Shown here: positions 44,037 to 54,527 of the stretch, in pieces
Numbering within the stretch: the first letter of the stretch is position 1
How the letters are laid out: every line of letters begins with the position of its first letter
Assembly: GCF_025499465.1 (NCBI RefSeq)
Contig: NZ_JAIMCA010000002.1
Span: 742,978-806,977, forward strand
Reading direction: 5' to 3'
Origin: Allobosea sp. BH3
GTDB taxonomy: Bacteria > Pseudomonadota > Alphaproteobacteria > Rhizobiales > Beijerinckiaceae
Length of the DNA stretch: 64,000 bases
Notes under the pieces: generated by a model
Database searches by the model: none
What the model saw: the letters and a program-made list of their open reading frames with translations, nothing else
What the model was told of the DNA's origin: nothing
Program-made: the position numbers and the translations under genes

Positions 44037-44942
44037 ATGAGCCGCGTGATCGATATGGAAATCAGCTTGCCTCACAGCGAAGCGAATCCGGATCTGGAGC
44101 GCATCGCACGCGGACGGCCCGGAACTCCTTTCGCCCAATCCCTGCCGCGCCCCGAAGGCTACGGCTTTGCGAATTACGGCAATGTCTTCCGCAGCAAGGA
44201 GACGGCGGGCGCCGGCAAGGGCGCGACCGACGATGGCGGCCTGGTGAAGCTGGTCGAGGACATGGACCGGGCGGGCATCCAGCGGGGCCTGCTGGTCGGA
44301 GCGGAGAACAGCGCCACGGGGCGCATCCACCAGGCCCATCCCGGCCGCTTCTTCCTGTTCACGACCTTCGATCCGCTGGACGGCATGCGCGCCGTTCGCG
44401 AGTTCGAGCGGCTGGTCAAGGAAGAGGGCGCCAACGGGCTGCGCCTGTCGGCGCTCTACAACGGCGTGCCGGCCAATGACCGGCGCTACTATCCGCTCTA
44501 CGCCAAGGCGGCGGAGCTCGACGTGCCGGTGCGCATCTACACGGCGATGAACTACGCCAACGACCGGCCCTATGATCTCGGCCATCCGCGCTATCTGGAC
44601 GATGTCGCGGTCGACTTTCCCGAGCTGCGGATCGTGGCGGGCCTCGCCGGCTGGCCGTGGGTCAACGATATGGTGGGGCTGCTGCGTCGCCATCCGAACC
44701 TCTATGTCGATACGGCGGCCCATCACCCTCGCTACTTCAGCCAACCCGGCTCGGGCTGGGAGCAGTTCATCCAGTTCGGCAACACCCTGCTCCAGGACAA
44801 GGTCATGGTCGGGCTGTCGCGCTATCTCTTCGGCACCTCCTTCGAGAGCATCATCGAGCAGTACAAGGAGCTGCCGCTCAAGGAGAAGGTCCTCGAGAAA
44901 TGGCTCTACGGCAACGCCGCTGAATTCTTCCGCCTCAACTGA
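44037..44942 (+). CDS. Amidohydrolase-2-family protein with all predicted metal ligands replaced
   Basis: 301 residues; the TIM-barrel amidohydrolase (PF04909-like) pattern runs over the whole length. The N-terminal IDxHxH reads IDMEIS (Glu8, Ser10). The strand-5 His is Y168 (VRIYTAM), the strand-6 His is L203 (AGLAGWPW), and the strand-8 Asp in GSD is S261 (VGLS). The end (LPLKEKVLEKWLYGNAAEFF) and HPNLYVDTAAHHPRY are normal for the family. The ATG at 44037 is preferred because GGAG lies 8 bases upstream. It leads a peptide/nickel-type ABC operon, 12 bases ahead of the permease. It may be a noncatalytic ligand binder or use a new mechanism. The residue mapping is by eye. Confidence 0.8.
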   Translation: MSRVIDMEISLPHSEANPDLERIARGRPGTPFAQSLPRPEGYGFANYGNVFRSKETAGAGKGATDDGGLVKLVEDMDRAGIQRGLLVGAENSATGRIHQAHPGRFFLFTTFDPLDGMRAVREFERLVKEEGANGLRLSALYNGVPANDRRYYPLYAKAAELDVPVRIYTAMNYANDRPYDLGHPRYLDDVAVDFPELRIVAGLAGWPWVNDMVGLLRRHPNLYVDTAAHHPRYFSQPGSGWEQFIQFGNTLLQDKVMVGLSRYLFGTSFESIIEQYKELPLKEKVLEKWLYGNAAEFFRLN

Positions 44943-44954
44943 GGGCTCGCTCCG

Positions 44955-45923
44955 ATGCTCCGCTTCGTCGGCCGGCGCGCATTGTTGGCCATTCCCCTGC
45001 TCCTGGCGATCATCATCCTGATGTTCTCCCTGCTGCACCTCATCCCTGGCGATCCGGTGCAGGCGCTGGTCGGCGATTATCCCGTGCCGCCGGCCTATCG
45101 GCAGGCGATCGAGGAGAAGTACCGGCTGAACGATCCCTTCCTGGTCCAGGTCGGGAATTATCTCGCCAATGTCGCCCAAGGCGATTTCGGCTTCTCCTAC
45201 CAGAACCAGCGCAACGTGCTCGACCTCATCCTCGAGCGCGCCCCGCGGACGATGCTGCTGGCCTCCGTCAGCTTCGCGCTGGCGATTCCGTTGGGAATGG
45301 CGATCGGCATCGCGGCCGGAACGTCTCGCCGCCCCGGCGTCGACAAGTTCTGGACCACCACGGCGCTGATCGTCTACGCGATCCCGACCTTCTGGCTCGG
45401 CCAGCTCCTCGTGATGCTGCTCGCTCTCCGGCTCGGCTGGTTCCCGACCCAGGGCATCGGCCCCCTTATCAGCCGGACGCAAGGCTTCGCCTGGCTCCTC
45501 GAAAAGCTTCGCTATCTCGCTTTGCCGGTCCTCGCCTTCGGTATCCATGAGGGCATGCGGATCGCGCGCATCATGCGTGCCAGCGTGATCGACACGCTGT
45601 CGCAGGGCTACATCATCACGGCACGCGCGAAGGGGCTAAGCCGCGGCCAGATCATCCGCAGCCATGTGATGCGCAATTCGAGCCTGCCGCTGGTCACGAT
45701 CGCGGGCTACGCCTTCGGCTCGGCGCTCGGCGGCGCCGTCCTGCTCGAAACGGTGTTCACCTGGCCCGGACTCGGCCTGCTCCTCGTCGACTCGATCCGG
45801 CTGCGGGACAACATGACCGTGATCGGGGTCGTCATCTTCTCCGCCGTCGCCGTCATCGCCATGAACCTGATCGTCGATCTCCTCTACGCGGCGCTCGATC
45901 CGCGCATCAGAACCACGCGGTGA
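44955..45923 (+). CDS. Dipeptide/oligopeptide/nickel-type ABC transporter permease (DppB-like)
   Basis: 322 residues, six spans. It has the family opening LLAIPLLLAIIILMFSLLHLIPGDP, the EAA loop with ARAKGLSRGQIIRSHVMRN, and GGAVLLETVFTWPGLGLL. It forms the inner-membrane channel with the next gene. Transport cargo could be peptides, nickel chelates, opines or other short organic molecules. Confidence 0.92.
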   Translation: MLRFVGRRALLAIPLLLAIIILMFSLLHLIPGDPVQALVGDYPVPPAYRQAIEEKYRLNDPFLVQVGNYLANVAQGDFGFSYQNQRNVLDLILERAPRTMLLASVSFALAIPLGMAIGIAAGTSRRPGVDKFWTTTALIVYAIPTFWLGQLLVMLLALRLGWFPTQGIGPLISRTQGFAWLLEKLRYLALPVLAFGIHEGMRIARIMRASVIDTLSQGYIITARAKGLSRGQIIRSHVMRNSSLPLVTIAGYAFGSALGGAVLLETVFTWPGLGLLLVDSIRLRDNMTVIGVVIFSAVAVIAMNLIVDLLYAALDPRIRTTR

Positions 45924-45934
45924 GGTCGCCAGAG

Positions 45935-46833
45935 ATGTCGGAACTCAAAACCTCCACGGCGCCTGCGGCCAGCAACGGCTTCTCCATCGGAAGCTGGCAG
46001 GTCCATGTCGCGAACCTCTTCGGCACGCGCCACGGCGCGCTCGGAGCGAGCATCCTGCTTGTCCTGCTGCTCGTCGCCATAACGGCTCCGCTGATCGCGC
46101 CCTACAGCCCGCTCGAGCAGACGCAGGCGAGCCTGGCGCCGCCATCCGCCCAGTTCCTGTTCGGCACCGACAATATCGGCCGCGACGTCTTTTCGCTCAT
46201 TGTCCATGGCAGCCGCTCCTCGCTGATGGTCGGGCTCGGGGCCGCACTGGCCGCGCTGCTCATCGGCGGCACGCTGGGCATCCTCGCCGGCTATTTCCAG
46301 GGACCGGTCGAAGCGGGGCTGATGCGCCTGGTGGAGCTGTTCCAGACGCTGCCCGTCATCATCCTCGTGCTCTGCGCCGTCGCCCTCTTCGGCTCGAATT
46401 TCTGGCTGCTGATCGCCGCGGTGGCGCTGGCGATCTGGCCGATGGAAGCGCGCCTGGTCTACGGCCAGTACATCAAGTTGCGGGATCGCGAATTCATTGC
46501 CGCCGCGCGCGTCGCCGATCTCTCGACCGCGCACATCATGTTCCGGGAGATCCTGCCCAACGCGATCCAGCCCATCATCGTGCAGGTCGCGCTCGACGCC
46601 AGCATCGCCATCCTCATCGAGGCTGGCCTCGGCTTCCTCGGCCTTTCCGATCCCAGCAAGGTGAGCTGGGGCCGGCTGCTCTTCGTGGCGCAGGACTACA
46701 TGGACAGCGCCTGGTGGATGAGCCTCTTCCCCGGCGCCGCCATCTGCATCACCGTCGTCGGCCTCAACCTCTTCGCAGACGGTCTCAACGAGGTCATCGA
46801 TCCCCGCAGCACGAGCGGGGTGGGAGGGCTGCA

Positions 46834-46837
<4 letters not shown>
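45935..46837 (+). CDS. Dipeptide/oligopeptide/nickel-type ABC transporter permease (DppC-like)
   Basis: 300 residues. An N-terminal cytoplasmic extension and first span precede FGTDNIGRDVFSLIVHGSRSSL, the EAA region FIAAARVADLSTAHIMFREILPN and the C-terminal GVGGLQ. The ATG at 45935 has GAGGT upstream. Its stop overlaps the following ATG (ATGA). Confidence 0.9.
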
Positions 46838-47642
<805 letters not shown>

Positions 47643-47646
<4 letters not shown>

Positions 47647-48677
47647 GCGAGCCGATCCTGCGCCTCAACGGTGTCGAGCAGATCTATCGCAGCCGCAACG
47701 CCAACGGACCGGGCTGGAACCAGCTACGTGCCGTCGACGGCGTCGATCTGGATATCAGGGAAGGCGAGACACTGGCGATCGTCGGCGAGTCGGGCTCAGG
47801 CAAGAGCACGCTCGCCAAGCTGCTGCTGCTGCTCAACCGCCCCACCACCGGCGAGGTCCAGTTCCGTGGTACCTCGCTGTCTGCACTCGCTTCCGCCGAC
47901 TACCAGGCCTTTCGGCGACAGGTCCAGGCCGTCTTTCAGGACCCGGCCTCGTCGCTGAACCCGCGCATGACCGTGGAGCGCATGCTGGGTTACATCGTTC
48001 AGCGCCACGCGCTCGCGACACCGGGCGAGACCCGCCAATTCCTCGCCGGCCACCTTGCCGCGGTCGGCCTGACCCCTCCCGAGAGCTATCTCGAGCGTTA
48101 TCCCCACCAGCTGTCCGGGGGGCAGCAGCAGCGCATCGCGATCGCGCGCGCCATGATGCTGCGGCCGGCGATCATCATCGCCGATGAACCGCTCTCCAGC
48201 CTCGACGTCTCGGTCCAGGCGCAGGTCCTGCAGCTGATGCGGGACCTGCACAAGACGACCAATGTCGGCTTCGTCGTCATCAGCCACGATCTCGGCGCGA
48301 TGGAGTCGATCGCTGACCGTACGGCGGTGATGTATCGCGGCCGCATCGTCGAGATCGGCCGCTCGATCTACGAGCGCCCCTTTCACCCCTATACGAAGCT
48401 TCTGCTGGATGCCCGGCTCTCGCTCGATCCGCGCCGGAGCCGGATCCGCAGCCTGAGCGCCGCGCCGCCGCGAGCCGACTCGTCCGAGCCTGCGCAGGGC
48501 GGTTGCCGCTTCCGCCAGCGCTGTGCCTACGCCATCGACATCTGCGCGGCGCAGGCCCCGGCGCTCAAGCCAGTGGATCAGGCCGGAACAATGGCCGCCT
48601 GCCACCGCGCCGAGGAGATCGGCGCGGTGGCAGGCAGGTCGGCGGAACCGGCGCGTCCCAGCCCGCTCGAGGTCTGA
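47643..48677 (+). CDS. Oligopeptide-type ABC transporter ATP-binding protein (DppF-like) with C-terminal Cys motif
   Basis: 344 residues. Walker A GESGSGKST, Q-loop FQDPASSLNP, signature LSGGQQQRIAIARAM, Walker B IIIADEPLSSLD, H-loop ISHDLG. The C-terminal oligopeptide_HPY-type tail begins PFHPYTKLL and contains four Cys (GGCRFRQRCAYAIDIC and AACH) that in OppD/DppD-type ATPases can bind an Fe-S cluster. It completes the ATPase pair of the importer. Confidence 0.9.
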
Positions 48678-48717
48678 CCAACCAAGCAGCCACCATAACA
48701 ACGAGGGAGAGCACATC

Positions 48718-50349
48718 ATGAAAGCGATCAAGGGGTATGGAGCCGGGCCGATCCGCCAGCTGCGCGCGATCGCGCTCCTTGCCGGAGCGATGAGCCTTTC
48801 AGCGGCAGGGGCACTGGCCGACGACGGCAAGCCGGTTCGCGGCGGCACCGTCATCGCCGCGCTGAATTCGACGACGATCCCCAACTTGAACACGCAGATG
48901 ACGTCTTCGGTGCCGGCGCTGTTCGCGGCGGATGTCTGGGCGGACGGTCTCATGACCTATGATCGCGACGCCAATCGCCTTCCCCGCTTGGCCACCAGCT
49001 GGACCGTCTCCGAGGATGGCAAGACTTACACCTTCACCCTCCGCGAGGGCGTCAAATGGTCGGACGGCAAGCCGTTCACGGCCACCGACGTGGTCTTCAC
49101 CCTGGAGAACTTCGGCAAGTTCAACACCTACCTCACCAAGCTCATGCCTCTGGTCGACAAGGCCTCGGCGCCCGACGACAAGACCTTCGTTCTGACGCTG
49201 AAGGAGCCGCTGACCGCGACGCTCGACCTCTTCGACAAGGAGGTGTTTCCGCTGATGCCGAAGCACATCTACGAGGGGAAGGACATCGCCACGCACCCGG
49301 CCAATATCGCGCCAGTCGGCCTTGGCCCGTTCAAGTTCGATAAGTGGGTGAGCGGCCAGTCGATCACCTTCGTGCGCAACCCGCACTACTGGGAGGCGCC
49401 CAAGCCCCATCTGGACTCGGTGATCTTCGCGCTGATCCCCAGCCCCCAGCAGCGCCTCAACGCCATCGTCAACGGCGAGGTGAACTGGTTCCGCCCCGAG
49501 GTGGTGCAGGTTCCGGCGACACAGCAGGCGGCCAAGCGCGGCACGTTCCGTGTGGTGCCGATCATGACGAACGCGCCTGAAACGGCCGTGATCGACTTCA
49601 ACCTGCGGCGTTCGCCGATCAACAACGTCAAGGTCCGGCAGGCCCTGTTCCATGCGATCGACCGTCAGCGCATCGTGCAGGACGTCTATCAGGGACTGGC
49701 CGAGACCGCGAAGAACGCCATCCCGACGCAGTTCAAGAACCTGCACGACTCCTCGGTCAACTACGACACGATGTATGCCTATGACCCGAAGAAGGCTGCG
49801 CAGCTGCTCGATGAAGCCGGCTTCCCGCTGAAGGACGGAAAGCGCTTCGCGCTGGAGCTCGCCGTGATCTCGGCAGCTCCATATGACGCCGTCGCCCAGG
49901 TCATCCAGGCTCAGTGGACGGCGATCGGCATCGACGTGAAGCTCAGCGCGCTCGACCTGCAGATCTGGACCAACAAGGTCTATACGCAGCACGATTTCGA
50001 TGCATCGATCATCTCGTTGACCGGCCGATCGAACCCTGTCCTCGGCGTCGACCGCAGCTTCGTCTGCAACAAGACGAGCGTGCCGTTCGCCAACCCGACG
50101 GGCTACTGCAACCCCGAATTCGACAAGGTCGCTGCTGATGCGGCATCGGCGCCGCTGGACAAGCAGAAGGCGCTTTACAAGACCTATGCCGAAATCGTCG
50201 CCCGCGATCTCAATCAGCTCGCACTGACGAACGCCCGGGTCTTCGAAGCCGTTACCAACAACTTCAAGAACTTGGACGCCCAGTTCAACTTCGCGTTCAA
50301 CACCCATCCGAACTGGGCGGAAGCCTGGCTCCCCAAAGACAAGCAGTAA
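48718..50349 (+). CDS. ABC transporter substrate-binding protein, peptide/nickel family 5
   Basis: 543 residues. Sec signal peptide (about 1-35, ending ALA), then the SBP_bac_5 pattern RGGTVIAALNS, RLATSWTVSEDGKTYTFTLREGVKWSDGKPFTA and the later NNVKVRQALFHAID. GAGGGAGAG precedes the ATG. Its place at the end of the transporter genes rather than the start is unusual for Dpp operons. Ligand unknown. Confidence 0.92.
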   Translation: MKAIKGYGAGPIRQLRAIALLAGAMSLSAAGALADDGKPVRGGTVIAALNSTTIPNLNTQMTSSVPALFAADVWADGLMTYDRDANRLPRLATSWTVSEDGKTYTFTLREGVKWSDGKPFTATDVVFTLENFGKFNTYLTKLMPLVDKASAPDDKTFVLTLKEPLTATLDLFDKEVFPLMPKHIYEGKDIATHPANIAPVGLGPFKFDKWVSGQSITFVRNPHYWEAPKPHLDSVIFALIPSPQQRLNAIVNGEVNWFRPEVVQVPATQQAAKRGTFRVVPIMTNAPETAVIDFNLRRSPINNVKVRQALFHAIDRQRIVQDVYQGLAETAKNAIPTQFKNLHDSSVNYDTMYAYDPKKAAQLLDEAGFPLKDGKRFALELAVISAAPYDAVAQVIQAQWTAIGIDVKLSALDLQIWTNKVYTQHDFDASIISLTGRSNPVLGVDRSFVCNKTSVPFANPTGYCNPEFDKVAADAASAPLDKQKALYKTYAEIVARDLNQLALTNARVFEAVTNNFKNLDAQFNFAFNTHPNWAEAWLPKDKQ

Positions 50350-50409
50350 TCCGACGAAATCCCGCGCACGCGGCCGCGGAAGCACGCCGCTATCCGAAGG
50401 AAGCAAGCC

Positions 50410-52533
50410 TTGCACATCGACGTCACTCCCATGGTCAAGCCACGCTCCGTGGCGATTGTCGGCGCTTCGGCCAAGCGCGTCACGCAAGGCAACGTCGTCA
50501 TCAGCAACCTCAAATCCTGGGGTTATGCGGGCGAGATTCTGCCGGTCCATCCTCAGGCCGAGGAAATCGACGGTCTTCGAGCGATCAACTCGATCGGCGA
50601 GATCCGTGATGAGACGGATCTCGCCATCATCGCGATCCCGGCGGCCCATGTGCCCAGCATGCTTCAGGAGCTCGAAGCCAGCTCGGTTCGCTCCGCCATC
50701 GTCTTCACCAACGGCTTCTCGCATGATGAGGAAGCTGCCATCCGGGCCTTCGGCGCCCAAAGCCGCATCATCGTGCACGGTCCCAACTGCATGGGCCTCG
50801 TCAATTTCACGGACTCGATTCCGCTCTATCCGTCCCGGCCGTCGCTGCGGCTAAAGCCGGGCAATGTCGCGCTTGTCGCGCAGTCGGGCTCGGCCGCCAT
50901 TTCGGTGATGAATTCGACGGTCGTCGGCCTGTCGAAGGTCGTCACGGTCGGCAGCGAGTTTCAGGTCTCGGCCGCGGACTATATTCGCTGGCTCGCGGAC
51001 GATGACGAGACGCGCGTCATCGGTGTGGTCGCGGAATCGATCAAGTCTCCGCATGCGTTGGCCGAGGCGGCCGAATGCGTCCACGCCGCCGGCAAGTCGC
51101 TCGTGGTCCTCAAGGTCGGGCGGTCGGATGTCGGGCTCGCGGCGACGCAGGCGCATACCGGCGCGCTCGTCAGCGACAGCGACGCCTATGACAGCTTCTT
51201 CCGCGAAACCAACATCGCGACCGTCTCCGATTACGACGAGCTCATCGCCTCCCTCGAATGCGCTGCCGTGGCGCGGCGGATGGTGCGCGGCGCGAGCATC
51301 GGCATCGTCGGGATTTCCGGCGGGCAGACGGCGCTCGCCTGCGACGTCGCCGACGCACAGGGCGTCGCGGTCGCAGCGTTCGAGCCGGCAACGGTGGAGC
51401 GGCTGCGCGCAGCCTTGCCCGGTACGTCGGGGAACAACCCGGTGGATTTCGGCGCAACCGTCAATGTCGAGGATCGCAACACACCGGACGCCATGCAGGC
51501 CGTCCTCAACGACGCGCAGGTCGGCGCGGTCGTGGCGCTGCAGGACACGCAGGAGAGCCTGAATCCCGCGACCCTGCAGAACTACATGAACATCCTCGGT
51601 GTCTATGCCGCGGCGGGCAAATCGAGCCAGACGCCGCTGGTCGTCATTTCGCCGACGTCGGAGAACCTCGATCCAGGCGTCCGCGCGACGCTGCTGGAGC
51701 ACGGCGTTCCCTTGCTGCGCGGCATGAGCCCGGGGCTTCGCGCTGTCGGAAACCTAGCGCTGGGCAAGCCGGGGCCTGCCGGAAGCTGGGCGCGCCAGCA
51801 TGGGCCGAGGACATCGCCCTTCAACCCGCAGGCCACCAGCCTCCGAGCGGAGATCGCGGCGAGCCCCGGCAACACGCTCGATGCGGCGCTCTCCTTCGGG
51901 CTGCTGCACGCCTATGGCATCCCGGTCACCAGGTCGATCGTCGTCAAGGACGAGCACGAAGCCGTGGCCCGCAAGGACGAGATCGGCTTTCCCATGGTGG
52001 TCAAGGTCGCGTCGCGCGATGTGCAGCACCGCTCGGATGTCGGGGGAGTGCTGCTCGACATCGGCAACGGTGACGAGCTGCGTGCCGCCATCGCGACCAT
52101 CGCCAGCAATGTCGCCAAGGCTCTGCCCAACGCGACGATCGATGGCTACGAGCTACAGGAGCAGCTGGTCGATGCCGTGGAGGCGATGGCCGGCTTCACG
52201 GATGCATCGCCCTTCGGACAGATGATCGTTCTGGGAAGCGGCGGCACGCTCGTCGAGCTGCTGGCGGACCGCGCGGTGGCGCTCGGCCCGCTCAAGCACG
52301 ATGAGGCGCAGGCGATGCTGGCGAAGACCAGGCTGCATCGACTGTTGTCCGGCTACCGGAATCTGATGACGCCCACCGACACGGCGCCGTTGGTCGACGT
52401 CGCCATCCACTTGTCCGAGCTCGCCAGCGACCTGGGAGACGTCATCGCCGCCTGCGACCTCAACCCGGTGCTCGTCCGCAAGGGCACCGGCGAGATCCGC
52501 GTCGTCGACGCGCTCTTCGTGCGTCGCTCGTAG
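50410..52533 (+). CDS. NDP-forming acyl-CoA synthetase (alpha-beta fusion, ATP-grasp)
   Basis: 707 residues. N-terminal CoA-binding Rossmann domain (SVAIVGASAKRVTQGN, VHGPNCMG), succinyl-CoA-synthetase-like flavodoxin domain with the phospho-His loop QAHTGALVSDSDAYD, then an ATP-grasp domain (KVASRDVQHRSDVGGV) at about 490-707. It converts an acid plus CoA with NTP to acyl-CoA, or works in reverse. The TTG start has AAGGAAG upstream. It is the last gene of the IclR-controlled transporter operon and probably activates the imported acid or its hydrolysis product. Confidence 0.9.
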   Translation: MHIDVTPMVKPRSVAIVGASAKRVTQGNVVISNLKSWGYAGEILPVHPQAEEIDGLRAINSIGEIRDETDLAIIAIPAAHVPSMLQELEASSVRSAIVFTNGFSHDEEAAIRAFGAQSRIIVHGPNCMGLVNFTDSIPLYPSRPSLRLKPGNVALVAQSGSAAISVMNSTVVGLSKVVTVGSEFQVSAADYIRWLADDDETRVIGVVAESIKSPHALAEAAECVHAAGKSLVVLKVGRSDVGLAATQAHTGALVSDSDAYDSFFRETNIATVSDYDELIASLECAAVARRMVRGASIGIVGISGGQTALACDVADAQGVAVAAFEPATVERLRAALPGTSGNNPVDFGATVNVEDRNTPDAMQAVLNDAQVGAVVALQDTQESLNPATLQNYMNILGVYAAAGKSSQTPLVVISPTSENLDPGVRATLLEHGVPLLRGMSPGLRAVGNLALGKPGPAGSWARQHGPRTSPFNPQATSLRAEIAASPGNTLDAALSFGLLHAYGIPVTRSIVVKDEHEAVARKDEIGFPMVVKVASRDVQHRSDVGGVLLDIGNGDELRAAIATIASNVAKALPNATIDGYELQEQLVDAVEAMAGFTDASPFGQMIVLGSGGTLVELLADRAVALGPLKHDEAQAMLAKTRLHRLLSGYRNLMTPTDTAPLVDVAIHLSELASDLGDVIAACDLNPVLVRKGTGEIRVVDALFVRRS

Positions 52534-52549
52534 CGCTGAAAACGTCGGT

Positions 52550-52575
52550 GCCGCCTGCATCCGGCAGCAGGCGGC
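52550..52575. terminator. Possible bidirectional terminator between convergent genes
   Basis: A 9-base perfect stem, GCCGCCTGC/GCAGGCGGC, with an 8-base loop lies 17 bases after the stop of the CoA synthetase and before the convergent TetR gene. There is no T-tract, so activity is uncertain. Confidence 0.5.
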
Positions 52576-52633
52576 GCTCGGCCCGGCCGCAGCTCCGGCG
52601 CCCGTCCGGCGCGGCTCGAAATGTTCGTCGGGC

Positions 52634-53299
52634 CTACGCGCCTTGGACGCCATAGATCGCGGAGAACCACATCTGCGAGAGGGTCGTCGCGACAAGTTGC
52701 GGATCGTCCTCGAACTCCGCGAGCGCCGGCTGGGTCTGGCTGTAGATCTTGAGCAGGAGTTCGTCGACCATGCCGATCAGGCAGAAGATCGTCAGGCGCA
52801 GCCGTGCCCGGTCCCAGCGATCCAGTTCGCCCTCGCGCCTCAGGCGTTCGATGACCCGGCCGACCATGGCGGCATCCGCATGCCGGCCCACCTCCGCGAT
52901 GACCTCGTCCTCGTCCTTCAGCCGGAAATGGCAACGCATCAGCCCGACATTGCGGCGGAAGCACTCGACATAATGCAGGTTGGCCTGGTGAATGGCCTCG
53001 AACTGCGAAGCGTCGCGGGGAATCGGCAGACGCGAAGCGCGCACGAATCTGAAATAATCTGCTATCGTCTTGGCGACGACGCTGCGCTTGTCGGTGAAAT
53101 AACGGTAAAATGTTCCGTGTGCGACGCCCGCCGTATTGGCGATGAGATTGACCGTTATCGCATGGTAATTCTTCTCGCAAAGCAATTTCGCGGTCGCTAT
53201 CTCGATCTGTATCTCGGTGCGAATTATTTTCTTTTCGCCGTGAGCTGCCGCCAGGCGCTTCTCAAGGTACGAGACATAATCGAATTCTTCCCCGCTCAA
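52634..53299 (-). CDS. TetR-family transcriptional regulator
   Basis: 221 residues. The N-terminal HTH reads VNLIANTAGVAHGTFYRYFTDK and is followed by an all-helical ligand domain typical of the family, with several Cys and charged helices. The TTG at 53299 is the best start (MSGEEFDYVSYLEKRL), with GAGG about 8 bases upstream. The frame is open further upstream but contains no start with family look. It is divergent from the polyamine-type ABC operon across a palindrome, so it probably represses that operon and the acyl-CoA ligase downstream. Ligand could be an acyl-CoA. Confidence 0.85.
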   Translation of the reverse strand: MSGEEFDYVSYLEKRLAAAHGEKKIIRTEIQIEIATAKLLCEKNYHAITVNLIANTAGVAHGTFYRYFTDKRSVVAKTIADYFRFVRASRLPIPRDASQFEAIHQANLHYVECFRRNVGLMRCHFRLKDEDEVIAEVGRHADAAMVGRVIERLRREGELDRWDRARLRLTIFCLIGMVDELLLKIYSQTQPALAEFEDDPQLVATTLSQMWFSAIYGVQGA

Positions 53300-53380
53300 G
53301 AAATCAGCCTCGCTTGTCCCGCGCGTTTCGCTTGTATCAGGGCGGCGGCCCGGAGCGCAAATCGCGGTGGCCAAAGGCGC

Positions 53381-53412
53381 TTGACAAAAAATGACATCGT
53401 CGTCAGTTTTTT
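53381..53412. promoter_or_regulatory. Promoter with TetR-type operator before the polyamine-type ABC operon
   Basis: A consensus -35 box TTGACA (53381-53386) runs into an inverted repeat: AAAAAATGAC (53386-53395) faces GTCAGTTTTTT (53402-53412). The -10 element is poor. A repressor bound here would cover the promoter of the gene starting at 53441. Confidence 0.6.
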
Positions 53413-53440
53413 CGCATACCCGCGACGGGAGCCGCAATAG

Positions 53441-54496
53441 ATGAGTTCCACCGGTGCGACGATCGACTTTCGGAACGTGCGGAAGTCCTATGGGAAGTTC
53501 GTCGCGCTTGAGAATTTCTCGATGCATGTCGGGCGGGGGGAATTCATGACGCTGCTCGGCGCCAGCGGCTCGGGGAAGACCACCGCGCTCAACGCGCTGG
53601 CCGGTTTCACCGACATCGATAGCGGCGAGATCCTGATCGACGGCGTATCGATCACCAATCTGCCGACCGAGAAGCGCGAGATCGGCATGGTGTTCCAGAG
53701 CTATTCGCTGTTCCCGCATCGGAGCGTCTTGCGCAACGTTTCATTCCCCCTGGAAATGCGCGGCGTTCCGCGCGCCGAAGCCCGGCGTCGTTCGGAGAAG
53801 GCGCTCGCGATGGTGCGGATGGACGCCCTTGTCGATCGCATGCCGCACGAACTTTCGGGCGGCCAGCGGCAACGGGTCGCGTTCGCCCGCGCTGTCGTGT
53901 TCGAGCCCCGCGTGCTCCTGATGGACGAGCCGCTCGGGGCCCTCGACCTGAAGCTGCGCGAGACGCTCCAGCTCGAGATCAAGGCCTATCAGCGCCAGAT
54001 CGGCTGCACGGTCATCTACGTGACCCATGACCAGGGCGAAGCGCTGACGCTGTCGGACCGCGTGGCGGTGATGGACAAGGGGCGCGTCTTGCAGGTCGGC
54101 CCGCCCGAGGAGCTCTACGACCGGCCGCGCTCGCGCTTCGTCGCCGAGTTCATCGGTGCGAACAACCTGCTGACGGTGGAGCGTGCCGAGAACGGCGGCA
54201 TGGCCCTGGAGGGCCTTGGCCCCATCAAGGGCGACATCGCACATCTTTCCGGCGCGGAGTTCGTCTCGATCCGGCCGGAGCTCGTCCGGGTTCGCCATGG
54301 CGGCGGCGGTGCCCACCCGGCCCGGCTGAAGGAGACGGTCTTCTTCGGCAACTCCGTACGCTACGTGCTGCTGACCGACGCGGACAAGGAGATTTCGGCG
54401 ATCGAGCCGCGCCGGCCGGGGCAGGAGATACGGCCGGCCGGTGCCAGGGTCGGCTTCGACCTCGACACGACCGACCTCGTCGCACTGACCGCTTGA
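53441..54496 (+). CDS. Spermidine/putrescine-type ABC transporter ATP-binding protein (PotA-like)
   Basis: 351 residues. Walker A GASGSGKTT, Q-loop FQSYSLFPH, signature LSGGQRQRVAFARA, Walker B VLLMDEPLGALD, H-loop VTHDQ, then a C-terminal TOBE domain (EFVSIRPELVRV..GNSVRYVL). This is the layout of PotA/FbpC/CysA-like ATPases. First gene of a TetR-controlled operon. Confidence 0.92.
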   Translation: MSSTGATIDFRNVRKSYGKFVALENFSMHVGRGEFMTLLGASGSGKTTALNALAGFTDIDSGEILIDGVSITNLPTEKREIGMVFQSYSLFPHRSVLRNVSFPLEMRGVPRAEARRRSEKALAMVRMDALVDRMPHELSGGQRQRVAFARAVVFEPRVLLMDEPLGALDLKLRETLQLEIKAYQRQIGCTVIYVTHDQGEALTLSDRVAVMDKGRVLQVGPPEELYDRPRSRFVAEFIGANNLLTVERAENGGMALEGLGPIKGDIAHLSGAEFVSIRPELVRVRHGGGGAHPARLKETVFFGNSVRYVLLTDADKEISAIEPRRPGQEIRPAGARVGFDLDTTDLVALTA

Positions 54497-54527
54497 TAAC
54501 AATCAACAATATCGGAAGGGGATTGTC

